Positions 35,078-44,296 are shown, counted from the stretch's first letter. The stretch is DNA of 64,000 bases from Leptospira sanjuanensis (GCF_022267325.1 NZ_JAIZBG010000002.1:303501-367500); one strand, 5' to 3'. A program made the numbers and translations. Notes: generated from the letters alone by a model not told the origin.

Positions 35078-35770
35078 TTATTTCTTTGGATATTCTAAAT
35101 TACTTTTAGCGAGATTATGCTTTGAACAAAGCACTTGTAAATTTTCCAAAACCGTTTCTCCACCTTTTGACCATGGAATAATATGGTCAAAATGAATATT
35201 ATCACCTGTTAAAGTTATACCGCAAAGTTTGCATTTATTTCCATCACGCATTAAAACTTGAACCTTTAATCGCTCACTCGGATACCTTTTGGTTTTATGT
35301 TTTATTATAGGTTCACTTGTTAAATCATTTGGAGAACTCTTTCCTATCAATTCTTCTACAGAATTTTCATCACTGGGAGTATTAATAAATTCAATAAACG
35401 ATTCTAAAGCCTTTCTCCATGTTCCGAATCGTGAAACATATTGTGCGCGGGGGTATTTAGAGATAGGCGACTTAATATCTCTGAAAACTGGTTGCTTTCC
35501 TATTTTAAGCCAAACATATTCAATATTTTCAAATAAGTCTTTTTCTGAAATATTTCTTAAATGAACTAAACTTAAACCTGCTTTTTCTACTGCTTTGTTC
35601 CAACCACCAAAACGAACGATAATTGTCCCAGATGTGAATTTGCCACCGTTGCTGTCATAGTCCCGCGATGAGAGCTTGGTCACGCCGAGTTTGGCGGCGA
35701 CATTCTTAACGTCGTCAAGTAAATCATTATCTGGAATATTTCTATGAAAATCCTTCAATTGATATTTCAT
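35078..35770 (-). CDS. HNH endonuclease with homing-nuclease-associated repeats
   Basis: 230 residues. Two repeats (VRFGGWNKAVEKAGL and VSRFGTWRKALESF) precede an HNH domain: GNKCKLCGITLTGDN, IHFDHIIPWSKGGETVLENL and CSKHNLAKSN. A shorter relative of 30470-31402, lacking one repeat. The C-terminus ends 37 bp from site 35. Role in restriction, homing or defence unresolved. Confidence 0.85.
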   Translation of the reverse strand: MKYQLKDFHRNIPDNDLLDDVKNVAAKLGVTKLSSRDYDSNGGKFTSGTIIVRFGGWNKAVEKAGLSLVHLRNISEKDLFENIEYVWLKIGKQPVFRDIKSPISKYPRAQYVSRFGTWRKALESFIEFINTPSDENSVEELIGKSSPNDLTSEPIIKHKTKRYPSERLKVQVLMRDGNKCKLCGITLTGDNIHFDHIIPWSKGGETVLENLQVLCSKHNLAKSNLEYPKK

Positions 35771-35818
35771 ATTTGTCCTTGAAACACTTTCTAGTTAGTT
35801 CGAACTGCCGCCACTTGC

Positions 35819-35997
35819 AGATAACGAAAGAGTCTCCTCGACGTTGCGTCCCTGAAGCGCATTTGCGCGAAGGGCTGGCACGAGGTTCGAGGCGCCTTAG
35901 CGCCGTCTCGCGAACCGAAGTGACAAAGCAATGTGTCGAAGACCGAAGTGAGGGGCGCATGAGCGATCCCGAACGAAGCGAGGAGACGAAGTTAGTT
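35819..35997 (-). repeat. attC-like site 36 (family A)
   Basis: 179 bp, cores AGATAAC and GTTAGTT; CCTGAAGCGC first hairpin; GTC-GAA-GAC third. Ends the same body as site 51, with different modules. Confidence 0.85.
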
Positions 35998-36022
35998 GCA
36001 GTAGTGGCTTTAGCTACCTACC

Positions 36023-36295
36023 CTATCTTTTAAGCTCTTCCTCTACTTTATCTGAAAGCAAAAGTTTTATTAAAGATTGATACGGAATGTCTTTCTTGTT
36101 CGCCATAACTTTCAATCTATCAATTAGTGCTTCAGGCAATCTAAGTGAAATCATTTTTGTTGTAGGCTTTAAATTCGGAAAAGATACTTTTTTTGCCTTC
36201 GAATAATCGATATAGTCAGTAGAATCATTCTTTGACCAAAAATCAATTTCTGCACTCTCTGTTTTTAAAGACGGTATTTTTTTACGAGTTTTCAT
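36023..36295 (-). CDS. brnA: BrnA-type antitoxin, second family (copy 1)
   Basis: 90 residues; ESAEIDFWSKNDSTDYIDYS followed by KMISLRLPEALIDRLKVMAN is the CopG-type antitoxin of BrnT systems, with the RHH at the C-terminal half. Overlaps brnT upstream. The copy at 51587 has one or two substitutions. Confidence 0.85.
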   Translation of the reverse strand: MKTRKKIPSLKTESAEIDFWSKNDSTDYIDYSKAKKVSFPNLKPTTKMISLRLPEALIDRLKVMANKKDIPYQSLIKLLLSDKVEEELKR

Positions 36296-36581
36296 AGACT
36301 TTTCTTTCCCGAGGAGTCATTTCACGAACTGAGATAGGACGGATCTTATCTTTACGAATCGTTATTACAGCGAACAACTTTCTCCCTGAATTCGTAATCC
36401 CTAAAACGATATATCGATCTTCTTTTCCTGAATGGTAATCATCCGGTATTACAAGTAAAGGATCGTTAAAAAAGATTTCTTCTATTTCACCTGGCTTTAC
36501 TTTGTGCTTTTTCCAGTTCTTTTCAATATTACCTAAATCCCAGTCAAAACCTGTAATTTGGCTTAAATCCGGTAATTCCAT
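36282..36581 (-). CDS. brnT: BrnT-family toxin, second family (copy 1)
   Basis: 99 residues; GFDWDLGNIEKNWKKHKVKP, EEIFFNDPLLVIPDDYHSGK, EDRYIVLGITNSGRKLFAV and ISVREMTPRERKVYEN are BrnT signatures. RelE-fold RNase. The copy at 51846 differs by K to I in the HSGKEDR segment. Confidence 0.9.
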   Translation of the reverse strand: MELPDLSQITGFDWDLGNIEKNWKKHKVKPGEIEEIFFNDPLLVIPDDYHSGKEDRYIVLGITNSGRKLFAVITIRKDKIRPISVREMTPRERKVYENS

Positions 36582-36583
36582 TT

Positions 36584-36602
36584 GTATATTCCTAAAATAT
36601 AC
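36584..36602 (-). promoter_or_regulatory. brnTA operator
   Basis: GTATATT-cctaa-AATATAC inverted repeat just upstream of brnT; repeated at 52148-52166. Confidence 0.6.
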
Positions 36603-36718
36603 GAAAGAAAGTCAGTTTCAAGCAAAATTAATCACATACTCTCCGTTTTTCTTCCAATTCCTTTTATAGAGATTTTAAAATCAAACGCTGCTTTCAAATT
36701 TATTTTTGCCACTATTGC

Positions 36719-36897
36719 AACTAACGAAAGAGTCTCCTCGACGTTGCGGCCGCAAGCGCATATGCGCGATGCGGTTGGCACGAGGTTCGAGGCGTCTTAG
36801 CGCCGTCCCGCGAACCGAAGTGACAAAGCAATGTGCCGGAGGCCGGAGTGAGGGTCGCATGAGCGATCCCGAACGAAGCGAGGAGACGAAGTTAAGC
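36719..36897 (-). repeat. attC-like site 37 (family A)
   Basis: 179 bp, cores AACTAAC and GTTAAGC; CCGC..GCGG first hairpin; GCCGGAGGC third. Confidence 0.85.
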
Positions 36898-36922
36898 GAC
36901 GTGCCGCATCGTTAAGATAAAA

Positions 36923-37195
36923 TTAATCGAATAAATCCGAATGTGTTCCAGTTCTTTCAAATATGATTAAATTGCCTTCTAACTTGTAGATCAAAAGCCA
37001 ATCAGGTTCAATATGACATTCACGTCGATTCTTATAATTCCCAGTTAACTTATGATCTTTATGCTTTGAACTTAGTGAAATCCCATCAATCAGTAGCGAC
37101 ATGATTTCTTTAAGTTTGCCTAAGTCCTTTTTGCGCTTTTTCTGTAACTTAATATCTTTATTGAATTGAGTTGTAAAGCTAGGATTAAATTTCAT
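36923..37195 (-). CDS. yafQ: YafQ-type RelE-family toxin
   Basis: 90 residues; FTTQFNKDIKLQKKRKKDLG, HKLTGNYKNRRECHIEPDWL and LIYKLEGNLIIFERTGTHSD carry the YafQ catalytic histidines and the final HSDLF motif. Ribosome-dependent mRNA endonuclease. Overlaps the stop of its DinJ-like antitoxin. Confidence 0.92.
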   Translation of the reverse strand: MKFNPSFTTQFNKDIKLQKKRKKDLGKLKEIMSLLIDGISLSSKHKDHKLTGNYKNRRECHIEPDWLLIYKLEGNLIIFERTGTHSDLFD

Positions 37196-37452
37196 ATTCC
37201 CAGCTTCGTGAATAATTCCTCTTTAGATTTAAAAGACTTTATTCCTTTCTTTTTATCAGTGGCTTCAAAAGTCTTTTGCGTTACTTTATTTGGTAGTTTA
37301 ACTGGAAATGGTAAACCTTTACTAAGTTTAATTTGATGATAAAAAATATTGATAGCTTCTGAAGCAGAAATACCTAAATGGTCGAGTATGTTTTCTACGT
37401 CCTTTTTTAAATTCCCTTCAACTCTCGCCCGAATCATTGCTGTTTTTGCCAT
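37192..37452 (-). CDS. dinJ: DinJ/RelB-type antitoxin
   Basis: 86 residues from the ATG at 37452: AKTAMIRARVEGNLKKDVEN, LGISASEAINIFYHQIKLSK and GLPFPVKLPN are the RelB/DinJ motifs. The frame upstream to 37500 runs through the promoter region, which contains TTGACA, and is rejected. Confidence 0.92.
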   Translation of the reverse strand: MAKTAMIRARVEGNLKKDVENILDHLGISASEAINIFYHQIKLSKGLPFPVKLPNKVTQKTFEATDKKKGIKSFKSKEELFTKLGI

Positions 37453-37567
37453 GACAATTACCTTTAATTTAATTGTTCCCCAATTGAGATACATTGTCAA
37501 TCATTACTTTGCCTTAAAAATACTCAAACAAAATGATTTTAATTATCTGATAAATCGCGGCATGTTC

Positions 37568-37746
37568 GCTTAACGAAAGAGTCTCCTCGACGTTGCGGCC
37601 GCAAGCGCATTAGCGCGACGCGGTTGGCACGAGGTTCGAGCGACCTTAGTCGCGTCCCGCGAACCGAAGTGGCAAAGCAATGTGTCGAAGACCGTAGTGA
37701 GGGTCGCATCAGCGATCCCGAACGAAGCGAGGAGACGAAGTTAGAC
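37568..37746 (-). repeat. attC-like site 38 (family A)
   Basis: 179 bp, cores GCTTAAC and GTTAGAC; resembles site 2, which ends the other copy of this body, but the third hairpin is GTC-GAA-GAC instead of GGC-TTTA-GCC. Confidence 0.85.
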
Positions 37747-37764
37747 GATCGTGCGTGCTTTAAT

Positions 37765-38190
37765 TTAAGCCTTAATCATTTCAAAATTAAGAATATTTAA
37801 TGCTTTTCCTTTTTTCGTTTTGTAAAAAAGGAAATCACTGTCCAAAGTTAAAATATCTTTAATTCCATATATTTCGGAAAGGCTAACAAGAGAAGCATCC
37901 GTAAAATCCATCGGGCGATCTGAATATTTTTCCATATAATAATGTATAAATGGGAAATGCTCATTATCCTGATTTAAAATTGTAACCGCTCCGTCTTTAA
38001 TCCATTCAATGAATGAATTCTGAACTTGCTTATTATCAGATAATAAATATGAAACTTCTGTTACCACGGCAATAGTCGTAAATAATCTTCCTTTGAAATC
38101 CTTGAGAAACAATCTGATGCTGTTACAATAAACATCTGATTCATCGAAAAAGGCAACAATAGGTCCAGTATCAATAATTGCTTTGATCAT
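37765..38190 (-). CDS. vapC: VapC-type PIN toxin (copy 2)
   Basis: 141 residues. Same protein as 1361-1786 apart from Y to H in FPFIHYY, T to A and S to F near the end. PIN acidic residues unchanged. Overlaps its RHH antitoxin. Confidence 0.85.
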   Translation of the reverse strand: MIKAIIDTGPIVAFFDESDVYCNSIRLFLKDFKGRLFTTIAVVTEVSYLLSDNKQVQNSFIEWIKDGAVTILNQDNEHFPFIHYYMEKYSDRPMDFTDASLVSLSEIYGIKDILTLDSDFLFYKTKKGKALNILNFEMIKA

Positions 38191-38447
38191 TTGCCTTTTT
38201 GCTTTTTCAATATTGCATCTTTAATATACTTTTGATGATTTACCGATTTATCTGAAATCTCACTCTTATATTGACCAAAGTATTTTTTACCCAATTCATA
38301 GGCCGATGGCTTTTTCGCAAAATTATCAATGTAATAAACTAAAGACTCTTTAAGAACTTCTGATTTGCTTTTATTTTCAATTTTAGCTACTTCTGACAGT
38401 TTCTTTTCTAATTCCGGGGGTAATCGAAGACTAATCATAAAAAACAC
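38187..38447 (-). CDS. Ribbon-helix-helix antitoxin (copy 2)
   Basis: 86 residues; identical to 1783-2043 except K in place of Q in NFAKKPSAY. Operator conserved at 38453-38470. Confidence 0.8.
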   Translation of the reverse strand: MFFMISLRLPPELEKKLSEVAKIENKSKSEVLKESLVYYIDNFAKKPSAYELGKKYFGQYKSEISDKSVNHQKYIKDAILKKQKGK

Positions 38448-38452
38448 CTTTT

Positions 38453-38470
38453 GTATTACGAACGTAATAC
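38453..38470 (-). promoter_or_regulatory. Perfect 18-bp operator palindrome (copy 2)
   Basis: GTATTACG-AA-CGTAATAC, as at 2049-2066. Confidence 0.65.
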
Positions 38471-38569
38471 ATTTTCAAATTCGGTCAACGAAATTTTTAC
38501 ACTTTTTCGAATTACAAAAATGAACTTATAAAGACATTTTCATTGCAAAAGTCATTTCGCACGCATGTC

Positions 38570-38750
38570 GTCTAACGAAAGAGTCTCCTCGACGTTTCGT
38601 GTCCAAGCGCTTTAAGCGCGCCGGACTTGGCACGAGGTTCGAGGCGTCTTAGCGCCGTTTCGCGAACCGAAGTGACAAAGCAATGTGGCTTTAGCCCGTA
38701 GTGAGGATCGCATTAGCGATTCCGAACGAAGCGAGGAGACGAAGTTAGGC
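38570..38750 (-). repeat. attC-like site 39 (family A)
   Basis: 181 bp, cores GTCTAAC and GTTAGGC; GTCCAAGCGC..GCGCCGGAC first hairpin; GACGTTTCG instead of GACGTTGCG next to the stem. Confidence 0.85.
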
Positions 38751-38779
38751 GATCGGTTTGGCTGTATTTAAAATCATAC

Positions 38780-39067
38780 CTAAGCAGAAATTGGAAATTT
38801 AATCACATTCTTAGGTTTATCTTGTAAAGCATTCCATAAATCTAATTTAGTCTGCATATTAAGCCAACTTTCGGGAGAAGTATTAGTCGCTAATGCAATC
38901 CTAATTGCTGTTTCAGGAGTAATTGAACTTTTGGAATTGACGATCTCAGAAAGTGTTTTACGTGATATCCCTAAATCTTTTGCCGCTTCTGTAATAGTCA
39001 AACCCAATGGTTTGATTACGTCTTCCAATAATACTTCCCCTGGATGCGTTGGTTTTCTTTTATTCAT
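38780..39067 (-). CDS. higA: HigA/VapI-type HTH antitoxin
   Basis: 95 residues; KRKPTHPGEVLLEDVIKPLG, LTITEAAKDLGISRKTLSEI and VNSKSSITPETAIRIALATN are the HigA family motifs with a complete helix-turn-helix. Follows higB by 11 bp. Confidence 0.93.
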   Translation of the reverse strand: MNKRKPTHPGEVLLEDVIKPLGLTITEAAKDLGISRKTLSEIVNSKSSITPETAIRIALATNTSPESWLNMQTKLDLWNALQDKPKNVIKFPISA

Positions 39068-39078
39068 AATAGTTACTT

Positions 39079-39357
39079 CTAATGATAATCTTCGTAATCG
39101 ACTAAGATTGCGTTTTCACCTTCGAATTCAAATATAATACGCCAATTTCCATTTACCCAGACCGACCATCGATCTTGCTCCTTACCTTTAAGTTGATGCA
39201 ATTTAAATGAAGGTAAATCCATATCCTTTGGATTTAATGAAGCGTCTAATCTATCTAAAATTCTACCTAACTTACCTGCGTGATCCGGTTGAATTCCTTT
39301 CTTACTGCCGGTTTCAAAATACTGCTCTAAACCTTTATGTTTAAATGAAAGTATCAA
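39079..39357 (-). CDS. higB: HigB/RelE-superfamily toxin
   Basis: 92 residues; LSFKHKGLEQYFETGSKKGI, LGRILDRLDASLNPKDMDLP and WSVWVNGNWRIIFEFEGENA match HigB killer proteins. Toxin-first operon with higA; strong palindromic promoter upstream. Confidence 0.93.
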   Translation of the reverse strand: MILSFKHKGLEQYFETGSKKGIQPDHAGKLGRILDRLDASLNPKDMDLPSFKLHQLKGKEQDRWSVWVNGNWRIIFEFEGENAILVDYEDYH

Positions 39358-39364
39358 TCGCCTC

Positions 39365-39389
39365 CATTGTAACCCAATAGGTTACAATG
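39365..39389 (-). promoter_or_regulatory. higBA operator in the promoter
   Basis: CATTGTAACC-caata-GGTTACAATG, perfect 10-bp arms. On the minus strand TTGACA (39388-39393) and TACAAT (39366-39371) are 16 bp apart. Confidence 0.75.
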
Positions 39390-39429
39390 TCAAACAATTT
39401 AATGATTTAAATCCAAATTTGCCAAACTG

Positions 39430-39614
<185 letters not shown>

Positions 39615-39705
39615 GACGTTTGGTTGTTGAATCATCTTCTTATTCAAGTAATTTATCAGGCTTCGAAAGACCTGATAAATTTAGTATCACTTTCAAGTCC
39701 GAATT

Positions 39706-40428
39706 TCATTCTTCAATGTAATCAACATGATTTTTATCATTTAAAACCTGATGAACTAATTTGCGATCAATACCAAGACTTATTAAATACCCTTCCCTAT
39801 CTTTGTTCCAAAAATCCCAGTTGAATTCAAACTCAAAAACTTCTTTTTCTTTAATTAAGAATTGCTGAAGCTCTTGTAATTCTTTTCTAGAATAGAACTT
39901 CTCTGGTGGATTATCCCATTTTTGACCATTACACTTTCTACAAAGAGCAACTAGATTACCTGGTATTAAATGTCCGCCCAAAGACATAGGAATATGGTGA
40001 TCAATAACTAAGTGCTTTTCTTTCTTACATTTAAAGCATTGATTGTCGAAACATTCAAAGAATTTTTGCTTATAGTGATTAATAATTACGCGAAGTCTGA
40101 ATCGCTTAAATAACTCCGATTTTTCCTTTCGTCTTAGTCTTTCGAGACTTTTTTCATTAATCGACTCCTGCTGATTTGAATAATTTTGAATTGGATTATT
40201 AAAATCAGTTGGAGTCTTTAGATTTAGAAAAGTATAAATGTTTTCAATTAACTCACCAGAACTTGGGATAACCGCTTCTACGATTCCTGAAATCATGAAT
40301 CCCATCTCCATGTCCCGTAAATGGCAGTAAGCATAAATTTTATCATCGCCATTTGGTCGAATATTTGTGATTCGCCTGCTCGTAATTTTACCTTCAACCG
40401 CTCTATATTTTATTATTAATTCTTTCAC
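39706..40428 (-). CDS. HNH endonuclease with N-terminal WYL-like domain
   Basis: About 241 residues from the GTG at 40428; no ATG is better, and the frame upstream is site 41 sequence. The N-terminal 60 residues (LIIKYRAVEGKITSRRITNI, YAYCHLRDMEM) look like a WYL-type ligand-binding domain, followed by an HNH: NQCFKCKKEKHLVIDHHIPM, SLGGHLIPGNLVALCRKCNG. Combination suggests a sensor-nuclease. The 3' 90 bp up to site 40 contain no gene. Confidence 0.75.
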   Translation of the reverse strand: MKELIIKYRAVEGKITSRRITNIRPNGDDKIYAYCHLRDMEMGFMISGIVEAVIPSSGELIENIYTFLNLKTPTDFNNPIQNYSNQQESINEKSLERLRRKEKSELFKRFRLRVIINHYKQKFFECFDNQCFKCKKEKHLVIDHHIPMSLGGHLIPGNLVALCRKCNGQKWDNPPEKFYSRKELQELQQFLIKEKEVFEFEFNWDFWNKDREGYLISLGIDRKLVHQVLNDKNHVDYIEE

Positions 40429-40454
40429 TGATATAATGAAATTTTCCAAATGTC

Positions 40455-40633
40455 GTCTAACGAAAGAGTCTCCTCGACGTTGCGTCTCCGAGCGCTTACG
40501 CGCGAAGGAGTTGGCACGAGGTTCGAGGCGCCTTAGCGCCGGCTCGCGAACCGAAGTGACAAAGCAATGTGGCGAAGCCCGTAGTGAGGGGCGCATTAGC
40601 GATCCCGAACGGAGCGAGGAGATGAAGTTAGTC
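40455..40633 (-). repeat. attC-like site 41 (family A, twin of site 24)
   Basis: 179 bp, cores GTCTAAC and GTTAGTC. Internal sequence matches site 24 throughout. The vapC stop codon (40628-40630) is inside the right core. Confidence 0.87.
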
Positions 40634-41071
40634 GACGTTGCGTTTTCTTTTAGATTTCTTATATTCTTCGAAATTAAAAACTTTTAACTTTGTAATTCCT
40701 GAAAGTCGTAAAAAGTCATTATCATAAGTTGCAAGAATTAGATTGTGAGTAATTGCAATTTGAGCAATTAAAGCATCGATTGTTGCCAATACGATTCCTT
40801 TTTTAGAAAGTGAGTTTCTTAATTTTGCAGCTTCAATATGATCTCTTTCTGTTGGAGAGATGAAATTAAAATATCTAAACTGTTCTTCTATTTCTGAGAA
40901 CATTTTCGGTTCTTTTATTCCCGTGAGAATTTCTTGAAGTATTATCCCAGTAACAAAAATATCGTCTTCGTTTTGAATAATGTCGTAAAGATAAGTTTCT
41001 TCAGAATTTAGAGTTTTACCCTTTCTTCTTAAAGCTTCAGACCAAACTGAAGTATCTACTAGTAATTTCAT
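40628..41071 (-). CDS. vapC: VapC-type PIN toxin ending inside the site core
   Basis: 147 residues; MKLLVDTSVWSEALRRKGKT, ILQEILTGIKEPKMF, LATIDALIAQIAITHN and LATYDNDFLRLS are the PIN motifs. The last residues VD and the stop come from the GACTAAC core, so the C-terminus is made by the recombination site. Follows its VapB-like antitoxin by 15 bp. Confidence 0.9.
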   Translation of the reverse strand: MKLLVDTSVWSEALRRKGKTLNSEETYLYDIIQNEDDIFVTGIILQEILTGIKEPKMFSEIEEQFRYFNFISPTERDHIEAAKLRNSLSKKGIVLATIDALIAQIAITHNLILATYDNDFLRLSGITKLKVFNFEEYKKSKRKRNVD

Positions 41072-41086
41072 AGAGGTTCGGCAATC

Positions 41087-41287
41087 TTATCTTTTATTAC
41101 GTGCCTCTTTATAATCGTAACTCTTATCATACTCGACTAAATTGATAAATTTGAGAATGTCTTTCTGCTTATGACGTTTAATAAATTCGATTAAAGCTAA
41201 ATTCACAGTCTCACGTTTAGTTCGCAACCCGCTAACCGTATAGGCCTCTTCTAGTAATTTTGGATCGATATTTAAGTTTGTAGCCAT
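41087..41287 (-). CDS. vapB: VapB2-type antitoxin
   Basis: 66 residues from the ATG at 41287: ATNLNIDPKLLEEAYTVSGL then RTKRETVNLALIEFIKRHKQ is the small RHH VapB (DUF2191-like) family. The upstream open frame to 41338 crosses the operator and is rejected. Confidence 0.9.
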   Translation of the reverse strand: MATNLNIDPKLLEEAYTVSGLRTKRETVNLALIEFIKRHKQKDILKFINLVEYDKSYDYKEARNKR

Positions 41288-41309
41288 TTTGTGCTCTTTT
41301 ATCAAGTTT

Positions 41310-41325
41310 ACACAACTACTTGTGT
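41310..41325 (-). promoter_or_regulatory. vapBC operator
   Basis: ACACAA-ctac-TTGTGT palindrome about 22 bp upstream of the vapB start; lies between TTGAAC and TAAACT on the minus strand. Confidence 0.6.
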
Positions 41326-41413
41326 ATGGTTCAAGCAATTTTCTCTTCCGAATTTAGCCCCTTTTCTTGATTTTTTCTTCATTCTCAAAATCACCGTCAG
41401 CTTACGCAATGTC

Positions 41414-41566
41414 GACTAACGACAAATGGTTGTCGACGTTCCGCAAGTGCGCAAGCACTTGGCACGAGGCTTGCTAAGCAAGACGAGTGACAAAGCGGAA
41501 TGTGGCGAAGCCCAAGCAAGGGTTGCGTAGCAAGCCCGCAGCGCAGCGACAACTTTTTAGTTATGT
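41414..41566 (-). repeat. attC-like site 42 (short, divergent)
   Basis: 153 bp, cores GACTAAC and GTTATGT. Stem GGTTGTCG/CGACAAC with a long right-hand spacer TTTTTA; GTGC..GCAC first hairpin; CTTGCTAAGCAAG second. Related to site 55. Confidence 0.8.
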
Positions 41567-41582
41567 GCAGTGCTATAGTCTG

Positions 41583-43094
41583 TTAAATAGGGGCACCTAA
41601 TAAGAAACCAGTGGTTAGACCTTTATTTCTAAACCAATCTTTTAGATTACTTTTTGTTCCTGCAATTTGTGTATCAATGTCGGAATGAATTGGAGCAGAC
41701 CAAATTTGCCAATTAAATAAACGTTCAAGAATTGATTTTATTTTAGTAAAATCAGTATCTGATATTTCACGATAGAATATTTTATCTTTTTCATCTGAAT
41801 CATGTATTTCGAGTTTTGCAGCTACAGCATCCTTAAATAGTTCCATCCACGCCATTATAGATTTAGAGGAGAATATTCTATTTAGCTTTGTTTGATTGAG
41901 ATCCGAGGAAGGCAAATCAGCATTCCAATTTGAGAGGGATAGATCGAATGTCAAATTCATTAAAGAAATTAAATTCTTGGATTCAATATCTCGTTTATAA
42001 TTTTCTGATAACATATCATCCGAAAGTGGTGATTGGTGAAGGAAACAAGCAAAGTAGGATTTTGTAATCATATCAATTGTCAATGGTTGATCTTTCGAAC
42101 TTCTATTACTTACAGAAATTAGTCTCTTAAGCTTATTATTTTCGTCTTCTAATATCGAATTGTATAGATAATTCTTGAATCGCTTATTTATGTCGGCTGT
42201 GGATAAGGATTCATCTCTTTGCCGAATAAAATTTAAGAAATTGATTTCATTCTTTATGTTTCCATCGTCAAGACTTTTATATTCCTCAAAATCATTACCA
42301 AATTGGCTTCCAAGTTTGAGTATCATAATTGAGGAGAAAAATCTTGTTTGACCAAATTTATCATGAGCCGATATATTCGCTTGATTCAATTTAGAAATTT
42401 CCGGATTTAAATAAATTTTACATTCAAATATCTTGCGATTATTCCAAAGAAGTGCGGCTGCTTTATGTTGCCCATCAAACAATAGTATTGAGTCATTGCT
42501 GATTCTTCCAATTGATGGTTGTAATACGGGGTAAGATTGAAAGTGCCTATACATATCAAAGACTTTGGTCGAAATTAAATACCTTGGTTGTAGTCCATAA
42601 GAATTTTCTTCACCGTCATCACTATTTAAGATTTCTACAGGGAGATTCCCATAAAAATATTCCCATGATGTTAAAGGACATTTCTGTAAAGGGAATATTC
42701 CGGAGTATGAATGAGAAGATAGTCTAATTAATTCATTTTCTTTTTCTATGGAAATTTTGTTTCCATAAGATGCTATTTCATCCTTGCCTTTAAGATACTT
42801 GAGCAAATCTTTTAAAGTTAATCTATCTCCAAGTTCGAAAAATTCATCCATTTTTATTTTTATCCGATAATCATTTAAAGATAAAGTTCCTTTAGATTTA
42901 TTATGGAATTCACACATAGGAGCTATATTATCGAGCTCCGATTCCCCTCCTTTTGAGAAAGGAAAGATATGGTCGTAGTGCAATGAATCGCTATCTGGTA
43001 TTAAGTGGCCAGTAGCAAAGCAATGTCTACCATGTCGGTTAAGAATAATATTTTTCTCTTCATCGTTTAGTTGTCTTTTTAATGTTATAGCCAT
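41583..43094 (-). CDS. HNH protein with DGQHK (ParB/DUF262-like) domain
   Basis: 503 residues. The N-terminal HNH has RHGRHCFATGHLIPD, LHYDHIFPFSKGGESELDNI and CEFHNKSKG. At about residues 195-225 SILLFDGQHKAAALLWNNRK resembles the DGQQR/DGQHR core of ParB-fold NTPases found in DndB- and GmrS-type proteins. The rest is helical. The order (HNH first) is inverted with respect to GmrSD. A role in modified-DNA restriction is plausible but unproven. Confidence 0.7.
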   Translation of the reverse strand: MAITLKRQLNDEEKNIILNRHGRHCFATGHLIPDSDSLHYDHIFPFSKGGESELDNIAPMCEFHNKSKGTLSLNDYRIKIKMDEFFELGDRLTLKDLLKYLKGKDEIASYGNKISIEKENELIRLSSHSYSGIFPLQKCPLTSWEYFYGNLPVEILNSDDGEENSYGLQPRYLISTKVFDMYRHFQSYPVLQPSIGRISNDSILLFDGQHKAAALLWNNRKIFECKIYLNPEISKLNQANISAHDKFGQTRFFSSIMILKLGSQFGNDFEEYKSLDDGNIKNEINFLNFIRQRDESLSTADINKRFKNYLYNSILEDENNKLKRLISVSNRSSKDQPLTIDMITKSYFACFLHQSPLSDDMLSENYKRDIESKNLISLMNLTFDLSLSNWNADLPSSDLNQTKLNRIFSSKSIMAWMELFKDAVAAKLEIHDSDEKDKIFYREISDTDFTKIKSILERLFNWQIWSAPIHSDIDTQIAGTKSNLKDWFRNKGLTTGFLLGAPI

Positions 43095-43131
43095 ATTTTA
43101 TTCCTAATTTTATTTATTTTTATAGCATTGC

Positions 43132-43313
43132 ACATAACGACGCAGGTTTCTCGACGTTTGCGTTCCCGGAGCGCTTGTGCGCGAAGGGATTTAAACTCAA
43201 CTTGAGTGAGCCTTAGCGAACGTCCCGCAAGTTGAGTTTAAAAGCAAATGTGCCAAAGGCCAAGCGAGAGTCGCGGAGCGATCTCGAAGCGCAGCGAGAA
43301 AGCGCAGTTAGGC
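43132..43313 (-). repeat. attC-like site 43 (family B)
   Basis: 182 bp, cores ACATAAC and GTTAGGC; long second stem starting TTTAAACTCAACTTG, shared only with site 4. Confidence 0.85.
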
Positions 43314-43326
43314 GTAGTTGGATTGT

Positions 43327-44040
43327 TTATCTACTCTTCCGAAAGCTCATTATTTCCTTATGAACTTCAAGTTCTTTCAAAATACGATCTTTTCTCAATA
43401 CATAAAGCAAATTTTCAATATCTTCAAATCCTATTGGTTTATTTGTAGATGTTAACGCATTATATAGATCAGAGTATTTATTAATCAATTCTAAACCTTC
43501 TTCGCTCAAAGTAATAAGATCAACCCCACTCAAAGGGGAATCTTGAAAGATATCAATGTCCTGAATAATTGATTTTGCTGACAAATGAGCAAGAGCGTTA
43601 TTTCTCCATCTTATTAAGTTTCTAATTTTAGAATTATTTTTAATTTTATTAATATCTGCGTTTATCGATTCAATGCTCGGGATAATTCTTGAATCCACCA
43701 AATTTTTATATTGACTTCGGCGTGGATTACGGTTTAAAAAATATTCTTTCCCAAAGTATTCTTTATTAAGTCTCAACGTTTTGAGTAAATTTAAAATATT
43801 CAAATTCGTAGACTTTTCTGAAAGTTCATAGAACTTGTATAGAAACGTTAGACCGGAAAGAAAATAACCCCTTAAAACGTATCCCCAAAAAGTATTATAT
43901 GTAGTAAATGTAAGCCTATCCTTTTTTACTTCTTTCTTAACTTTAATCCAATAGTTTAAGTAAATATTTGCCTGAACAATTTCAGAAGACAAAGTATTAA
44001 TGTATTTTTCAATATCTTTTGAATTTTCAACCTTCAACAT
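43327..44040 (-). CDS. HEPN/AbiU2-like protein
   Basis: 237 residues from the ATG at 44040; the frame above is site 44 sequence. All-helical. RNLIRWRNNALAHLSAKSII carries the R-N-x-x-x-x-H HEPN motif in a context like the AbiU2 abortive-infection family. Probable RNase effector without a separate antitoxin in the cassette. Confidence 0.65.
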   Translation of the reverse strand: MLKVENSKDIEKYINTLSSEIVQANIYLNYWIKVKKEVKKDRLTFTTYNTFWGYVLRGYFLSGLTFLYKFYELSEKSTNLNILNLLKTLRLNKEYFGKEYFLNRNPRRSQYKNLVDSRIIPSIESINADINKIKNNSKIRNLIRWRNNALAHLSAKSIIQDIDIFQDSPLSGVDLITLSEEGLELINKYSDLYNALTSTNKPIGFEDIENLLYVLRKDRILKELEVHKEIMSFRKSR

Positions 44041-44057
44041 AAAATTAATCCAATTAC

Positions 44058-44237
44058 GCCTAACGAAAGAGTCTCCTCGACGTTGCGGCTCCGAGCGCAT
44101 ATGCGCGAAGGAGTTGGCACGAGGTTCGAGCGACCTTAGTCGCGTTCCGCGAACCGAAGTGACAAAGCAATGTGGCTTTAGCCCGCAGTGAGGGTCGCGT
44201 TAGCGATCCCGAACGAAGCGAGGAGACGAAGTTATGC
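44058..44237 (-). repeat. attC-like site 44 (family A)
   Basis: 180 bp, cores GCCTAAC and GTTATGC; GCGAC-ctta-GTCGC second hairpin; GGC-TTTA-GCC third. Confidence 0.85.
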
Positions 44238-44296
44238 GAAGTGTAGCCTAAATTAAATCGAATATCATATTTTAAAGTAAGTGTATTATCAGTTCT

